Below are positions 54,471 through 63,670 of a stretch of 64,000 bases of DNA, piece after piece (within the stretch, counting starts at the first letter, position 1; every line of letters starts with the position of its first letter). Below the pieces are notes generated by a model that saw nothing but the letters and a program-made list of their open reading frames with translations, was not told where the DNA came from and searched no databases. This DNA comes from Pigmentiphaga aceris (GTDB lineage: Bacteria; Pseudomonadota; Gammaproteobacteria; Burkholderiales; Burkholderiaceae_B): contig NZ_CP043046.1 of assembly GCF_008119665.1 (NCBI RefSeq), positions 4,092,001-4,156,000 of the forward strand, read 5' to 3'. The position numbers were made by a program, and so were the translations under genes.

Positions 54471-55409
54471 ATGCGACTGTACACAGCCGATGAAGTTCAC
54501 GCGGCCCTCGACTACCCCACGCTGATCAACGCCCTGCGGGACGCCTTTCAGGCAGGCGGCGAAAAAATGCCGGTGCGCCAGGCCTATGAAGTCGGCATGC
54601 CCGGCCTGCCCGCACACCTGTTGACCATGCCCGCCTGGCGTCGCGGCAATGCCATCGGCGTGAAGCTCGTCACGGTGGTGCCGGGCAACGCCTCGCGCAA
54701 CCTGGGCGCGGTGTCTTCGCTTTATGTGTTGTTCGACGGTGTGACCGGCGTACCGCGCGCCATCATCGACGGGGAAGCCATGACCAACCGCCGCACTGCT
54801 GCCGCTTCGGCGCTCGCCGCGTCCTACCTGGCGCGCGAAGATGCCAGCACCTTGCTGATGGTCGGCACCGGTCACCTGGTGCCGCACCTGATCGCAGCAC
54901 ACGCCTCGGTGCGCCCGATTTCGCGTGTGCTGATCTGGGGCCGCAAGTTCGACAAGGCACAGGCGCTAGCCAGCAAGCTGACTAGGCCCGGCCTGCGGGT
55001 TGAAGCCGTAAACAGCATCGAAGAAGGCCTGCAACACGCCGACATCGTCAGCGCCGCAACGACGTCCACCGAGCCGTTGATCTTCGGTGCGGCCGTGCGA
55101 CCCGGCACCCACGTGGACCTGGTCGGTGCCTTCAACCCCGGCATGCGCGAAAGCGACGATGCGCTGGTTGCGCGCAGCGTGGTTTATGTGGATACCTTGG
55201 AAGGCGCGCTGCGCGAAGCCGGCGACCTGCTGTTCCCGATCAAAAACGGTGCCTTTGCTGCCGAGCGCATTGTGGGCGACCTGTTCGGCCTGACTCAAGG
55301 CGCGGTGCCGGTCAGACAGAACGCCGAGCAGATTACCTTGTTCAAGTCGGTGGGCGCGGCATTGGAAGACTTGGTGGCAGCAGAGCTAACGGCAAAGGCC
55401 GGTGGCTGA
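54471..55409 (+). CDS. Ornithine cyclodeaminase / mu-crystallin family enzyme
   Basis: 312 aa with a GGAG site 8 bases before the ATG. Family blocks are present: VKLVTVVPGNASRN, FDGVTGVPRAIIDGEAMTNRRTAAASALA, a Rossmann segment LLMVGTGHLVPHLIAAHA and HVDLVGAFNPGMRESD. It is likely an NAD(P)-dependent imino-acid reductase (such as pyrroline-2-carboxylate reductase) or ornithine cyclodeaminase. The nearby oxidoreductase makes a joint amino-acid route plausible. Confidence 0.88.
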   Translation: MRLYTADEVHAALDYPTLINALRDAFQAGGEKMPVRQAYEVGMPGLPAHLLTMPAWRRGNAIGVKLVTVVPGNASRNLGAVSSLYVLFDGVTGVPRAIIDGEAMTNRRTAAASALAASYLAREDASTLLMVGTGHLVPHLIAAHASVRPISRVLIWGRKFDKAQALASKLTRPGLRVEAVNSIEEGLQHADIVSAATTSTEPLIFGAAVRPGTHVDLVGAFNPGMRESDDALVARSVVYVDTLEGALREAGDLLFPIKNGAFAAERIVGDLFGLTQGAVPVRQNAEQITLFKSVGAALEDLVAAELTAKAGG

Positions 55410-55486
55410 ACATCACAAAGTGTCTATCACGCGCGACGCCTAGCCCCCGTAATACATCCACCGAACGCCCATGAAACGCCTTATGT

Positions 55487-55508
55487 AATAACATCCATTC
55501 TCATTTAA
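55487..55508 (+). promoter_or_regulatory. Fur-box candidate for unit C
   Basis: The stretch AATAACATCCATTCTCATTTAA contains CATTCTCATTTAA (55496-55508), identical except for one base to the core before unit B. It lies 30-50 bases before the sigma start. Confidence 0.6.
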
Positions 55509-55537
55509 GGAACATCGCGGAAGGCGGGATAGACAGC

Positions 55538-56062
55538 ATGACCAGCGCGCAAGACCTCGCCAGCCCCTGCGCCGACACCGACCTGCATGGCATGTACCGC
55601 GATCATCACGGCTAGCTGGTCGGCATGTTGCGTCGCCGGTTGGGCGGTGATGCCGACAATGCGGCCGACCTGGCACACGACACCTTCGAGCGCATCATCC
55701 GCGCAGGATCGGTGGACGGAGTACGTGAACCGCGCGCCTATCTCACGACAGTGGCCACGCGCCTGACCGCCAATTTCTATCGTCGGCTGGCACTCGAACG
55801 CAGCTATCTGCAAGCGCTGGAACAGTACCCGGCAGCACAACAGCCCTCAGAAGAAGAACGGGCCTTGGTGGTCGAAGCGCTGGAGTCGATCTCGCGGGTG
55901 TTGGCCGGCCTGCCCCGCCGTGCGCGTTCGGTCTTTCTGCTGGCGCAGCTCGATGGCCTGCCTTACCAGCAGATTGCCGATGAACTGGGCATCAGCTTGA
56001 ACGTGGTCCAGAAAGACATGATCAAGGCGATCACGCACTGCTACGACGCGGTCTACGCATGA
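55538..56062 (+). pseudogene. FecI-type ECF sigma factor with in-frame amber codon (unit C)
   Basis: The frame from the ATG at 55538 encodes a FecI-like protein of 174 positions, but codon 26 (55613-55615) is TAG. It follows YRDHHG, where the unit B paralogue has YCDHHGW, so a conserved Trp (TGG) has become a stop by one base change. Downstream of it the protein is intact: DNAADLAHDTFERII, region 4 LPRRARSVFLLAQLDGLPYQQIADELGIS and NVVQKDMIKAITH. An ATG at 55625 could restart translation 9 bases after the stop and give 145 aa lacking the start of region 2. Either a recent null mutation, reinitiation or amber readthrough applies. The overlap with fecR C (ATGA) is kept. Confidence 0.85.
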
Positions 56063-57057
56063 GGCAGGCATCGTCGCCATTCGCCCGCAGCGACGCGAGT
56101 TCGGCACCGGTACCACGCCAGGTGGTGGAAGAAGCCGCCGCCTTCTTCGTTCGCCTGCAAGCAGATGCCGACAACGCCGCACTCGCTGCGCAATGTGCGA
56201 ACTGGCGTGCCGCTCATCCGCATCATGAATCCGCCTGGCAGCGCGTGTGTGGCCTGCTGCAACTGCAGCCGGCAGGGGCACCACTGTTCGCCCCAGCAGC
56301 CCGTCTGGCCCTGGAACGCACAGCCAGCGGCCGCGAGCGGCGCAAGTTGCTGGTTTATCTGTTCGCAATAGGTGGCTCGGCTGCGCTGGCCTGGTCGGTC
56401 GATGCGCCGACGCGCTTGCGTACACGTCTGGCCGATCATCGAACCGACACTGGAGAAACCCGTGAGCTGACGTTGGCAGACGGCACGCTGTTGACACTGG
56501 CCAGCCAGACCTCGGTGAACGTCGATGTCAGCGGACCGATTCGCAGCATTCGCCTGTTTGCGGGGGAAGTCATGGTGCGCACGGGCATCGACCCGCAGCG
56601 ACGGCCATTGGTGCTGACGACCCGCTTCGGGTCGGTCACGCCGATCGGTACGCGCTTCAGTGTGCGCGATACAGAGATCGAGGCCGTGCGGGTGCAGCTT
56701 TTCGAAGGCGTGGTGGAACTGCGGGCCACACCCGATGCCGCGCCCGTCTTGCTGCAAGCTGGCCAGCAGGCGCGACTGACGGCCACTGGCCCGCAGGACA
56801 TCAATGCGCTGCGCGCCGGTTCGGATGCCTGGACCCAGGGCACGCTGGTTGCCGAACGCATGCCGCTGGGCGAGTGCATCGCTGAGCTGGCCCGTTACCG
56901 ACCCGGCATCGTACGCTGTGCACCCAGCGTGGCCCCCCGCCTGATTTCGGGGGCGTTCCCCCTGCAACGCAGCGACCAGGCCTTTGAGATGATCGCGCGG
57001 GTGCTACAGGTGCAGGTCATCTATCGCACACGCTACTGGGTCAGTATCGAGGCCTGA
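56059..57057 (+). CDS. FecR-family anti-sigma regulator (unit C)
   Basis: 332 aa. DUF4880 region about 15-70 (VVEEAAAFFVRLQADADNAA, HPHHESAWQRV), a transmembrane stretch about 95-112 (LLVYLFAIGGSAALAW), FecR domain with ELTLADGTLLTLASQTSVNV and PIGTRFSVRDTE, and the C-terminal LVAERMPLGECIAELARYRP region. It overlaps the sigma frame by 4 bases. It looks intact despite the amber codon in its partner gene. Confidence 0.92.
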   Translation: MRQASSPFARSDASSAPVPRQVVEEAAAFFVRLQADADNAALAAQCANWRAAHPHHESAWQRVCGLLQLQPAGAPLFAPAARLALERTASGRERRKLLVYLFAIGGSAALAWSVDAPTRLRTRLADHRTDTGETRELTLADGTLLTLASQTSVNVDVSGPIRSIRLFAGEVMVRTGIDPQRRPLVLTTRFGSVTPIGTRFSVRDTEIEAVRVQLFEGVVELRATPDAAPVLLQAGQQARLTATGPQDINALRAGSDAWTQGTLVAERMPLGECIAELARYRPGIVRCAPSVAPRLISGAFPLQRSDQAFEMIARVLQVQVIYRTRYWVSIEA

Positions 57058-57258
57058 GCGCAGCCTACGGTGTCAGTACACAGCCTGGCACGTCGTCACG
57101 CAATGCCCGCCCGATCATCACGGTGATTGCCATCGCACGCATACCGCCCTGATGCCAGGCAGAAAGTTTGTAACTTCCGGCAGATTCTCGCGTTTCGCGT
57201 TTCAAACAGGCAAACCCCGATCGCATCCGACGCGGGGCAACCAAGGAAACCGTACGCG

Positions 57259-59715
57259 ATGACACCCCGCCCCTCCTCCCGCAACAAGAACCACCCCACA
57301 CGCGTACGGCTTGGCTCGCTCCCGGGCGGCACCCCCTTGGCTCCCTTGGCCCCCGTTGCCCGCCTGACCAGTCTGGCCGTCGTGCTGCTGGCCGCAAGCC
57401 CAGCACTACCTACCGACGCCTGGGCCCAGACTGCTCGCAGCGCAACGGTGGCTCAGCGGGAGTACCGGATTTCTGCCGGCACGCTCGATAGCGTGCTGGG
57501 GCAGTTCGGCACCCAGTCGAACGTGATGGTGGTCATCGACCCGGCGCTGACCGAGGGCAAGACCAGCCCCGGCCTGACGGGTGCGCATTCGGTGGATGTG
57601 GGCTTGACGCGTCTGCTGGCGGGATCGGGCCTGGAGGCGGTGCCAGACAACGGCGCTTATCGCCTGCGCCGTCTGCCGGCCGTGGCACCTGGCGGCCCAG
57701 GGATCGCCACGCTTGGTCAGGTCACGGTAACTGGTACCACCGAGCGAGATGCCCTTCCCCCTGTTGCGGCAGGTGGTCAGGTGGCAACCGGCGGCCGGAT
57801 CGGTGTACTGGGCAACCGGGACCTCATGGACACGCCCTTCAGCACCATGAACTACACCGCCGAACTGATCGAGAATCAGCAGGCGCGCAGCATTGTTGAC
57901 GTGCTGGACAACGATGCCTCGGTGTTCACCGGCTGGCCGCGCGAAAGCTACGTCGATATCCCGCAGATCCGCGGTTTCAACGTGCCGATGACCAACGCAA
58001 CCTTCAACGGCCTGTATGGCGTCTCACCGATCTCGAAGACGCCAGTGGAAACGCTGGAGCGGGTGGAGTTGCTCAAGGGAACCTCGGCATTTCTGCGTGG
58101 CATGTCGCCGGGTGGCTTCATTGGTGGTGGCGTCAACCTGGTGCCCAAGCGCGCAACCGATACCCCCATCACGCGCTTCACGGCGACCTACGACTCCGAT
58201 TCGCAGTTCGGCGGGCACGTCGACCTTGGCCGTCGCTTCGGTGCAGACCAGCAATTCGGTGTGCGCGTCAACGGCATCTACCGCGACGGCGAAGGCGCGC
58301 TTGATGACAGCAAGCGCACACTTGGCACCGCTGCCATCGGCCTGGACTATCGCAGTTCGGGCGTGCGGCTGTCCGCCGACCTGGGCTACGACCGCCTGAA
58401 GGTGACGCGCGGCGCGTGGTGGTATTTCCTGGGCAGTGCCGTCCCCGCAGCGCCAGACGCCACGCTCAATACCACCCAGCATTGGAACGCCGTGACGTCC
58501 ACCACCCGCTACGGCATGGTTCGCGGCAAGGTAGACCTCAATGCAAACCTGACCGCCTACGCCGCCGTCGGTGGCAGCGATTCGGAACTTGACGCGTTAT
58601 CGCCCGAACCGTCGATTATCAACGCCCAAGGCGACTACATCGAATACTTCGGCTACCGGCCCCAGCGCAACCTGACCAAATCAGGTGAAGCAGGTGTGCG
58701 TGCATCCTTCGACACCGGGGGCCTGAAGCATGAGCTGACCGTGGCCGGCACCGGGCTTTTCCAGAAGAGTTACTTCGCCAACGAATTCAAGGGAACCGGG
58801 GCGTCGAACATCTATCGGCCGGTCTTCTATCCCAAGCCGGCCTTCACCACCGATCGCGACAACCTGCCCAACCATACGCGGACCAGCCTGACCAGCCTTG
58901 TCCTGGCCGACACGGTGTCGATGCTGGATGGACGCCTGCAAGTCATGGGCGGCCTGCGTCACCAGCGTGTCGACGTCACGGGCTACGACGAGAGCACGAC
59001 CACACCCGGCCTGGGCATCGTCGTCAAACCGCGCCACGATGTGTCGGTGTACGCCAATTACATGGAAGCCTTGACCCAGGGCCCGACTGCACCGGCCACC
59101 GCCAGCAACGCCGGCCAGATCTTCGCACCCTACAAAAGCAAGCAATACGAAGCTGGCGTGAAAGTCGACTTCGGCAGCTTCTTCTCCACCCTGAGCGTGT
59201 TCCAGATCGCCCGACCAAACGGCCAGACCGATGCAGCCACCCGTCGCTACGACCTGGACGGTGAACAGCGCAATCGCGGCCTGGAACTGTCGGTCTTCGG
59301 CGAACCGGCCAAGGGATTCCGTGTGCTGGCTGGCGCGATGCTGCTGGACAGCGAGTTGACCTCGACAGCGGGCGGTGTGAACAACGGCAAGCGCGGTTCG
59401 GGCACCTCGCGCACCAACCTGAAACTGGGTGGCGAATGGGATGTGGCAGCCGTGCCGGGTGCCACGCTTACGTCTCGTGTGAACTATTCCAGCTCGCAGT
59501 TTGCCGACGCCGCGAACACCCGTTCGATTCCCGCATGGGCTACGTTGGACCTGGGCCTGCGCTATGTGCTGCGCCTGTCCGACGCCCAGCCAATCGTGCT
59601 GCGCGCCAATGTCTATAACGTCTTCGACAAGCAGTATTGGGCCTCGGCCTCGGGCGGCTGGCTGAACGTGGGCACCCCGCGCACCATCATGCTGTCGGCG
59701 CAGTTCGATTTCTGA
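57259..59715 (+). CDS. TonB-dependent siderophore receptor with STN domain (unit C)
   Basis: 818 aa from the ATG at 57259, which has AAGGA upstream; an open extension to 57127 is not convincing. Signal peptide about 1-57 (TDAWAQ). STN domain about 70-140 (AGTLDSVLGQFGTQSNVMV), TonB-box-like GQVTVTG about 152-158, plug with LMDTPFSTMNYTAELI, IPQIRGFNVPMTN and ERVELLKGTSAFLRGMSPGG, then the barrel ending LSAQFDF. It is a close subfamily relative of receptor B. Its ligand is unknown. Confidence 0.93.
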   Translation: MTPRPSSRNKNHPTRVRLGSLPGGTPLAPLAPVARLTSLAVVLLAASPALPTDAWAQTARSATVAQREYRISAGTLDSVLGQFGTQSNVMVVIDPALTEGKTSPGLTGAHSVDVGLTRLLAGSGLEAVPDNGAYRLRRLPAVAPGGPGIATLGQVTVTGTTERDALPPVAAGGQVATGGRIGVLGNRDLMDTPFSTMNYTAELIENQQARSIVDVLDNDASVFTGWPRESYVDIPQIRGFNVPMTNATFNGLYGVSPISKTPVETLERVELLKGTSAFLRGMSPGGFIGGGVNLVPKRATDTPITRFTATYDSDSQFGGHVDLGRRFGADQQFGVRVNGIYRDGEGALDDSKRTLGTAAIGLDYRSSGVRLSADLGYDRLKVTRGAWWYFLGSAVPAAPDATLNTTQHWNAVTSTTRYGMVRGKVDLNANLTAYAAVGGSDSELDALSPEPSIINAQGDYIEYFGYRPQRNLTKSGEAGVRASFDTGGLKHELTVAGTGLFQKSYFANEFKGTGASNIYRPVFYPKPAFTTDRDNLPNHTRTSLTSLVLADTVSMLDGRLQVMGGLRHQRVDVTGYDESTTTPGLGIVVKPRHDVSVYANYMEALTQGPTAPATASNAGQIFAPYKSKQYEAGVKVDFGSFFSTLSVFQIARPNGQTDAATRRYDLDGEQRNRGLELSVFGEPAKGFRVLAGAMLLDSELTSTAGGVNNGKRGSGTSRTNLKLGGEWDVAAVPGATLTSRVNYSSSQFADAANTRSIPAWATLDLGLRYVLRLSDAQPIVLRANVYNVFDKQYWASASGGWLNVGTPRTIMLSAQFDF

Positions 59716-59725
59716 ACACGCCTGC

Positions 59726-59776
59726 GTTCTTGCTCAGTTCTTGCTCAGTTCTTGCTCAGTTCTTGCTCAGTTCTTG
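59726..59776. repeat. 11-bp tandem repeat between two convergent genes
   Basis: GTTCTTGCTCA is repeated exactly four times (59726-59769), followed by a partial copy GTTCTTG (59770-59776). Reading the minus strand, each unit contains AAGAACTGAGC, so the last codons and TGA stop of the methyltransferase gene are duplicated downstream of it. Confidence 0.9.
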
Positions 59777-60813
59777 ATGCACTCGGCAAACAGGTTGACC
59801 CCCTCGTCTTCCATGAAGACGCGGGTGGCTGGGCGAGCGAAACTCGACGCCTGGAACAACCTGTCCATATCTGCCTCGCCACGGTGGATCAGACGCCACT
59901 CAAGCACGTGGTCCATAAACGCCCGGTTGACGTTCTGCGGATGGAAGTTGCCCAGCAACACCCGGCCTCCGGGCTTCAGGCTTGCATGAATCCAGTCCAG
60001 CAGGCCGATGACCAGCTTGTCACTGAAGTAGTCGATCAGGCCGATGCTGTAGATGAAGTCCTGCGGCACGAGCGGCAAGGTATCACGCCCGATCGCAAGA
60101 TAGACCAGGTTGCCGCGCAAGGTCGACAGGCGCGTTTCCACCCCAGCCTTGGCAACCCAGCGATTCACAAAATCCAGCGCTTCCCGATCGCTGTCAATGG
60201 CGGTGAAACGTGCGGGCACGTTGGGGTAAGCCGAGAAAATGTCGCGAATTTCATAGGCCGGACCGCAAGCCAGGCTGCAGATGCGCGCATCTGGCCGTGC
60301 ATCAAGGACGTGCAGGATTTCAGCTGCCATCAAGGCCCGGCGATTTCTGACCGCTCTGGCAGCAGGTTCATCCAGAAAACACGCGTCAATCAAGGGGCCG
60401 AGCCGGCCATAACCCCCGGGCTGGTTGCGATAAATCATGTCGATCGTCAGGTAGTCCCCAGCGTAGCCACGCGGCTTGGCGTAAAAGCGCTCGGCGACCT
60501 CGGTCATCAACAGATAGGGAAGCATCTCGCGTTGCATGAGCGCACCCACTTCATGGCGAAGCGTGGCGGGCATGTCGCACCGCGACCAGGCATCAAATCC
60601 TTCGGTCAACGCCCTGAACGCTGGAGCCATACGCAGGCGACAGTTTTCCTGAGTTACCGGGTCGGCACGTCTGAGCAACACCTGGCATGCCTCACGCATG
60701 CGGGCTTTGAACCGGCCCAGGGACGCAAACAGCACCAAGGTGCCTGCGTCCTGTCCGAGCGGACCATCGATCACCGTCAGTTCGTCGATCGATATAAGTG
60801 CTTGAATATTCAT
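59767..60813 (-). CDS. Class I SAM-dependent methyltransferase, PhcB-like
   Basis: 348 aa from the ATG at 60813 with AGGA upstream. The N-terminal half is helical with the block YAKPRGYAGDYLTIDMIYRN. The C-terminal half is a Rossmann methyltransferase: motif I ICSLACGPAYEIRDIF, acidic motif II FTAIDSDREALDF and LKPGGRVLLGNFHP. The layout resembles PhcB, which makes 3-hydroxypalmitate methyl ester, a Ralstonia quorum signal, but the similarity is from memory and the substrate is uncertain. It lies 150 bases behind a LuxR-type gene on the same strand. The stop codon is inside the first copy of a tandem repeat. Confidence 0.78.
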   Translation of the reverse strand: MNIQALISIDELTVIDGPLGQDAGTLVLFASLGRFKARMREACQVLLRRADPVTQENCRLRMAPAFRALTEGFDAWSRCDMPATLRHEVGALMQREMLPYLLMTEVAERFYAKPRGYAGDYLTIDMIYRNQPGGYGRLGPLIDACFLDEPAARAVRNRRALMAAEILHVLDARPDARICSLACGPAYEIRDIFSAYPNVPARFTAIDSDREALDFVNRWVAKAGVETRLSTLRGNLVYLAIGRDTLPLVPQDFIYSIGLIDYFSDKLVIGLLDWIHASLKPGGRVLLGNFHPQNVNRAFMDHVLEWRLIHRGEADMDRLFQASSFARPATRVFMEDEGVNLFAECIKN

Positions 60814-60963
60814 TCGCCGGTGTTCCTGTTCACTGATGACCGCCACGGTCAACAGCGTGAAACACCTGCGAAAGTCCGTCATCCCTGTTTTGGGGGATGA
60901 CATGCAGGCGGCCATGCGGTCTGAATCGAACCAGGCCATTGAAGGGCGGCGTGGTTACGGCGC

Positions 60964-62112
60964 TCAGTGCCCCACAAAGCCAGTCAACATGACCAGAAGC
61001 CGCACCAGTTCCACCTGGCGACGACACCCTGTCTTCGCCAGCATGGACTTGATCTGGCTGCGGACGGTAGAGGGTTTGGTGCCGCTGGCTTCAGCGATCT
61101 CCAGCAGGCTGCGGTCTTGGGCCAAGGCGCGCGCCACGCGGCGTTCTGCCTGCGTGAAGCCGTACACGTAGCGCAGGATTTCCGGGGATGTTGCCGCGTC
61201 CAGCGAAGACTGCTCGTGCACCACCATCAGTTGCAGCGGACGCTCCCAGGCGCTTGTGCTTCGCAAGGACGGAGTCAGCGGCAAGCGCTGGATCAAGACC
61301 GGGATTCCGTTCCCATCCCGCAGCCTGATGCCGGCCGCCGCATTGCCCAGCGCTTGCGCGCCAGCGGCGACAAAGCTGCGCCAGCGCGGCTGTTCTTCGG
61401 CTACCCGGGCCTGCATCATGGTGGACTTCATCTGCAAGCAGCTTGTAGCCTGCGCCAGATAACGCTCGGCAGCGGTATTGCAGAAGCGCGGTCTGCCGTC
61501 CGTCTCGGTCAGCATCAGCGGAAAGCGATATAGATTGAAGGCTTCCAGTCCGGCGTTCGCCAGGCGTCGCAATTCGGCATGCTGCCGACGCAGGTGGAAG
61601 GCGCGACGCAGTTGCGGTGCCACGTGCTGCATGGCGTGCAACGCAGCGGCATCGAAGCCTTTTGCTCCCCTGTCACGCGGAAAGGTCAGTGCCCAATCGT
61701 GCGTGCCGCGTTCCGGTGCCGACTGCCCGACTTTCAGCGCCGCCCACCCGACAATCCCCTGGGCAAGCGCAAAGTCCTGATAAAAATGACCGCTGGCCCA
61801 CACTTGGCGACTTTCGGTCTGATCTTCGACCAACCAGTGATGCTCACGCATCGACTCCCACCTGAACTTGGTGGGATCGTACTGATGGTAGTACGCGCCG
61901 TAATCGCTCAGGAAGGTATCGAAATCCGCACCATCGGCGCGGTGCGTGGCAACGATCTCGGCGGCTTCCTTCCCAACCCGCGTCGACCAGATGAGCAAGG
62001 CCCGACGATTGCCCATCGCCTGGCCAAGACCGGCAATCGCAGGCTCGAACAAGGCATCGTCGAGTATCGAATCGAACAGCAGTTCGACTGCATTATCTAG
62101 ATTGCTTGTCAT
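60964..62112 (-). CDS. LuxR-family transcriptional regulator
   Basis: 382 aa from the ATG at 62112 (an upstream in-frame start at 62157 is weaker). The C-terminal LuxR-type helix-turn-helix spans about 320-375 (FTQAERRVARALAQDRSLLE, GTKPSTVRSQIKSMLAKTGC). The N-terminal about 300 residues hold a PAS/GAF-like sensory region without the classic acyl-homoserine-lactone binding pattern. It lies upstream of the PhcB-like methyltransferase on the same strand and may control it. Confidence 0.87.
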   Translation of the reverse strand: MTSNLDNAVELLFDSILDDALFEPAIAGLGQAMGNRRALLIWSTRVGKEAAEIVATHRADGADFDTFLSDYGAYYHQYDPTKFRWESMREHHWLVEDQTESRQVWASGHFYQDFALAQGIVGWAALKVGQSAPERGTHDWALTFPRDRGAKGFDAAALHAMQHVAPQLRRAFHLRRQHAELRRLANAGLEAFNLYRFPLMLTETDGRPRFCNTAAERYLAQATSCLQMKSTMMQARVAEEQPRWRSFVAAGAQALGNAAAGIRLRDGNGIPVLIQRLPLTPSLRSTSAWERPLQLMVVHEQSSLDAATSPEILRYVYGFTQAERRVARALAQDRSLLEIAEASGTKPSTVRSQIKSMLAKTGCRRQVELVRLLVMLTGFVGH

Positions 62113-62294
62113 AAGGACACGGTGATGCCGTCTGATGTGCATGCGGAATCGCTGCACTGAGATAAAGCTCTGGCTGGGACCAAATTACCGCGTTGCAGCA
62201 AGCTACAGCAAGCACTTATATGGCTTTACCGCCCTGAATCAGGGCTTTACTTCATGGCTTTACTTCACTGAATCGCACCATCAGCAAAAACATA

Positions 62295-63332
62295 TCAATC
62301 TGCGCGCTGCCACCGCACAGCCGCTGCAATAATCACCCCGCCCATCACCAGCACCACCAATAGCAGTTGCAGCTCGAACAGCCCCCAGCTGAATAAGACA
62401 AACATGTTCTCGTTCAGGAATGCCCAGGCATAGTTGGGGTAACGTGGGTCGACATAGGCAGTGACGGCGGGTTGGGCCTTCAGCTTCGCCACTTCCGCAT
62501 CCATGCGCGCATTGGTCGGGATCAGTCCGAATCGCAGCGACTCGGCAACGCCACGGTGGCTATTTCCCGCAACCGTGTAGACAAAGCCGCACTCAAGACT
62601 GTCGTAGCCGCTGCGCCCGGTGCGGTGATACCGATGACCGCAATCCACCAGTTGTGCAGGCACCGGCTGCAACGCGCGCATCCCCAGCATGGCCACGGTG
62701 TTGGCGGGTTGGTTGGACAGGCCGAAGACACATATGCCACCAGCCAGCAATGCGGCCACGGCCTGGATCACAAGACGTCGCCGGATGCGATCGCGGCGAT
62801 GGTGGTTGATCGAGACCAAGTGACCGGTGGCAGGATCAGGAGCCAGGTCTGCACGACGATGTGGCAGCCCCGATGGGTCTGCGCGAACGATGACTGCCAT
62901 CGATGCGCCGAACAAACCCAGCAACAAGAGCCACAGCGGCGGCGTGGTCACCCATCTGGGGTCAGACAGCGCGGCGGCCTCTGGTGCCCTGGGGCGCAAG
63001 TAGGCGGTGCGTGTGGTCTGTGCGGATTGCTGTGCAAGCGCTTGCACCAGGCCATCCGACGTCAGGAACGGGTCGTCGCGACTCCATGCACTGCTTTCTG
63101 CGCTGCGCTGTGTGCCTTCATAGGTGAACGTGAAGCGGCAGATGATCTCGGACTGCGCGCGCTGGCCATTACGATGGGGAGTGCAGGACGTCAGCTGCGC
63201 CTCGACGGGCACCAGGTTGTCGGTTGCAATCGACATGGTTTCCATCAACCTGGGGGACAGCATCAGACAAAGAAAGACCACGGGGCCGGCAATTGCCAAC
63301 ATGGTCACCAACCAGCGGACGACGCGCCTCAT
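62295..63332 (-). CDS. Membrane protein with two DUF3592-like halves
   Basis: 345 aa with four membrane helices: about 6-28, 126-150, 186-206 and 315-337. Between helices 1-2 and 3-4 lie two related extracytoplasmic domains of about 90 residues (LTSCTPHRNGQRAQSEIICRF with LRPRAPEAA; LVDCGHRYHRTGRSGYDSLE with VDPRYPNYA), so it is an internal duplication of a DUF3592-like unit. Each half has a Cys pair suited to a disulfide. Function unknown. No ribosome site is evident. Confidence 0.72.
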   Translation of the reverse strand: MRRVVRWLVTMLAIAGPVVFLCLMLSPRLMETMSIATDNLVPVEAQLTSCTPHRNGQRAQSEIICRFTFTYEGTQRSAESSAWSRDDPFLTSDGLVQALAQQSAQTTRTAYLRPRAPEAAALSDPRWVTTPPLWLLLLGLFGASMAVIVRADPSGLPHRRADLAPDPATGHLVSINHHRRDRIRRRLVIQAVAALLAGGICVFGLSNQPANTVAMLGMRALQPVPAQLVDCGHRYHRTGRSGYDSLECGFVYTVAGNSHRGVAESLRFGLIPTNARMDAEVAKLKAQPAVTAYVDPRYPNYAWAFLNENMFVLFSWGLFELQLLLVVLVMGGVIIAAAVRWQRAD

Positions 63333-63670
63333 GCAGTCAACGCTTTATGCATACAAGCTTGGCGGGATACCAACTGGGCGGTGATGACGTCATCGCGCAT
63401 TGTCGTGTCTCAGCATGGCCGTTGATCGTGGATGCCCATGGCGAACACAGGCACTAACGCACGTCCGTATTCAAGGCTCGTCAGTATGCCAACTGCTGGC
63501 AGGCATGCAGATACCGATGCGCGAGCAACACGCAACACATTGCAATTCAAGGGTGCTGTTCATTTCAGGATTTACGGCATGTAGCGGTGCTGTATTTATT
63601 CAGCGTCGTTGACCTGCAAGGCGGTTATAAGCGGGCATTCATATCCGCCCTCGCAGGGACCAACTCCGCC
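63333..63670. other. 338-base divergent intergenic region
   Basis: No gene called. It separates the minus-strand DUF3592-like gene from the plus-strand secreted protein and must carry both promoters. Short open frames on the plus strand here have no sites or recognisable products. Confidence 0.5.

Noticed and set aside
59726..59776. CRISPR-like array
   Set aside because: The units are 11 bp and directly abutting, with no spacers and no cas genes.
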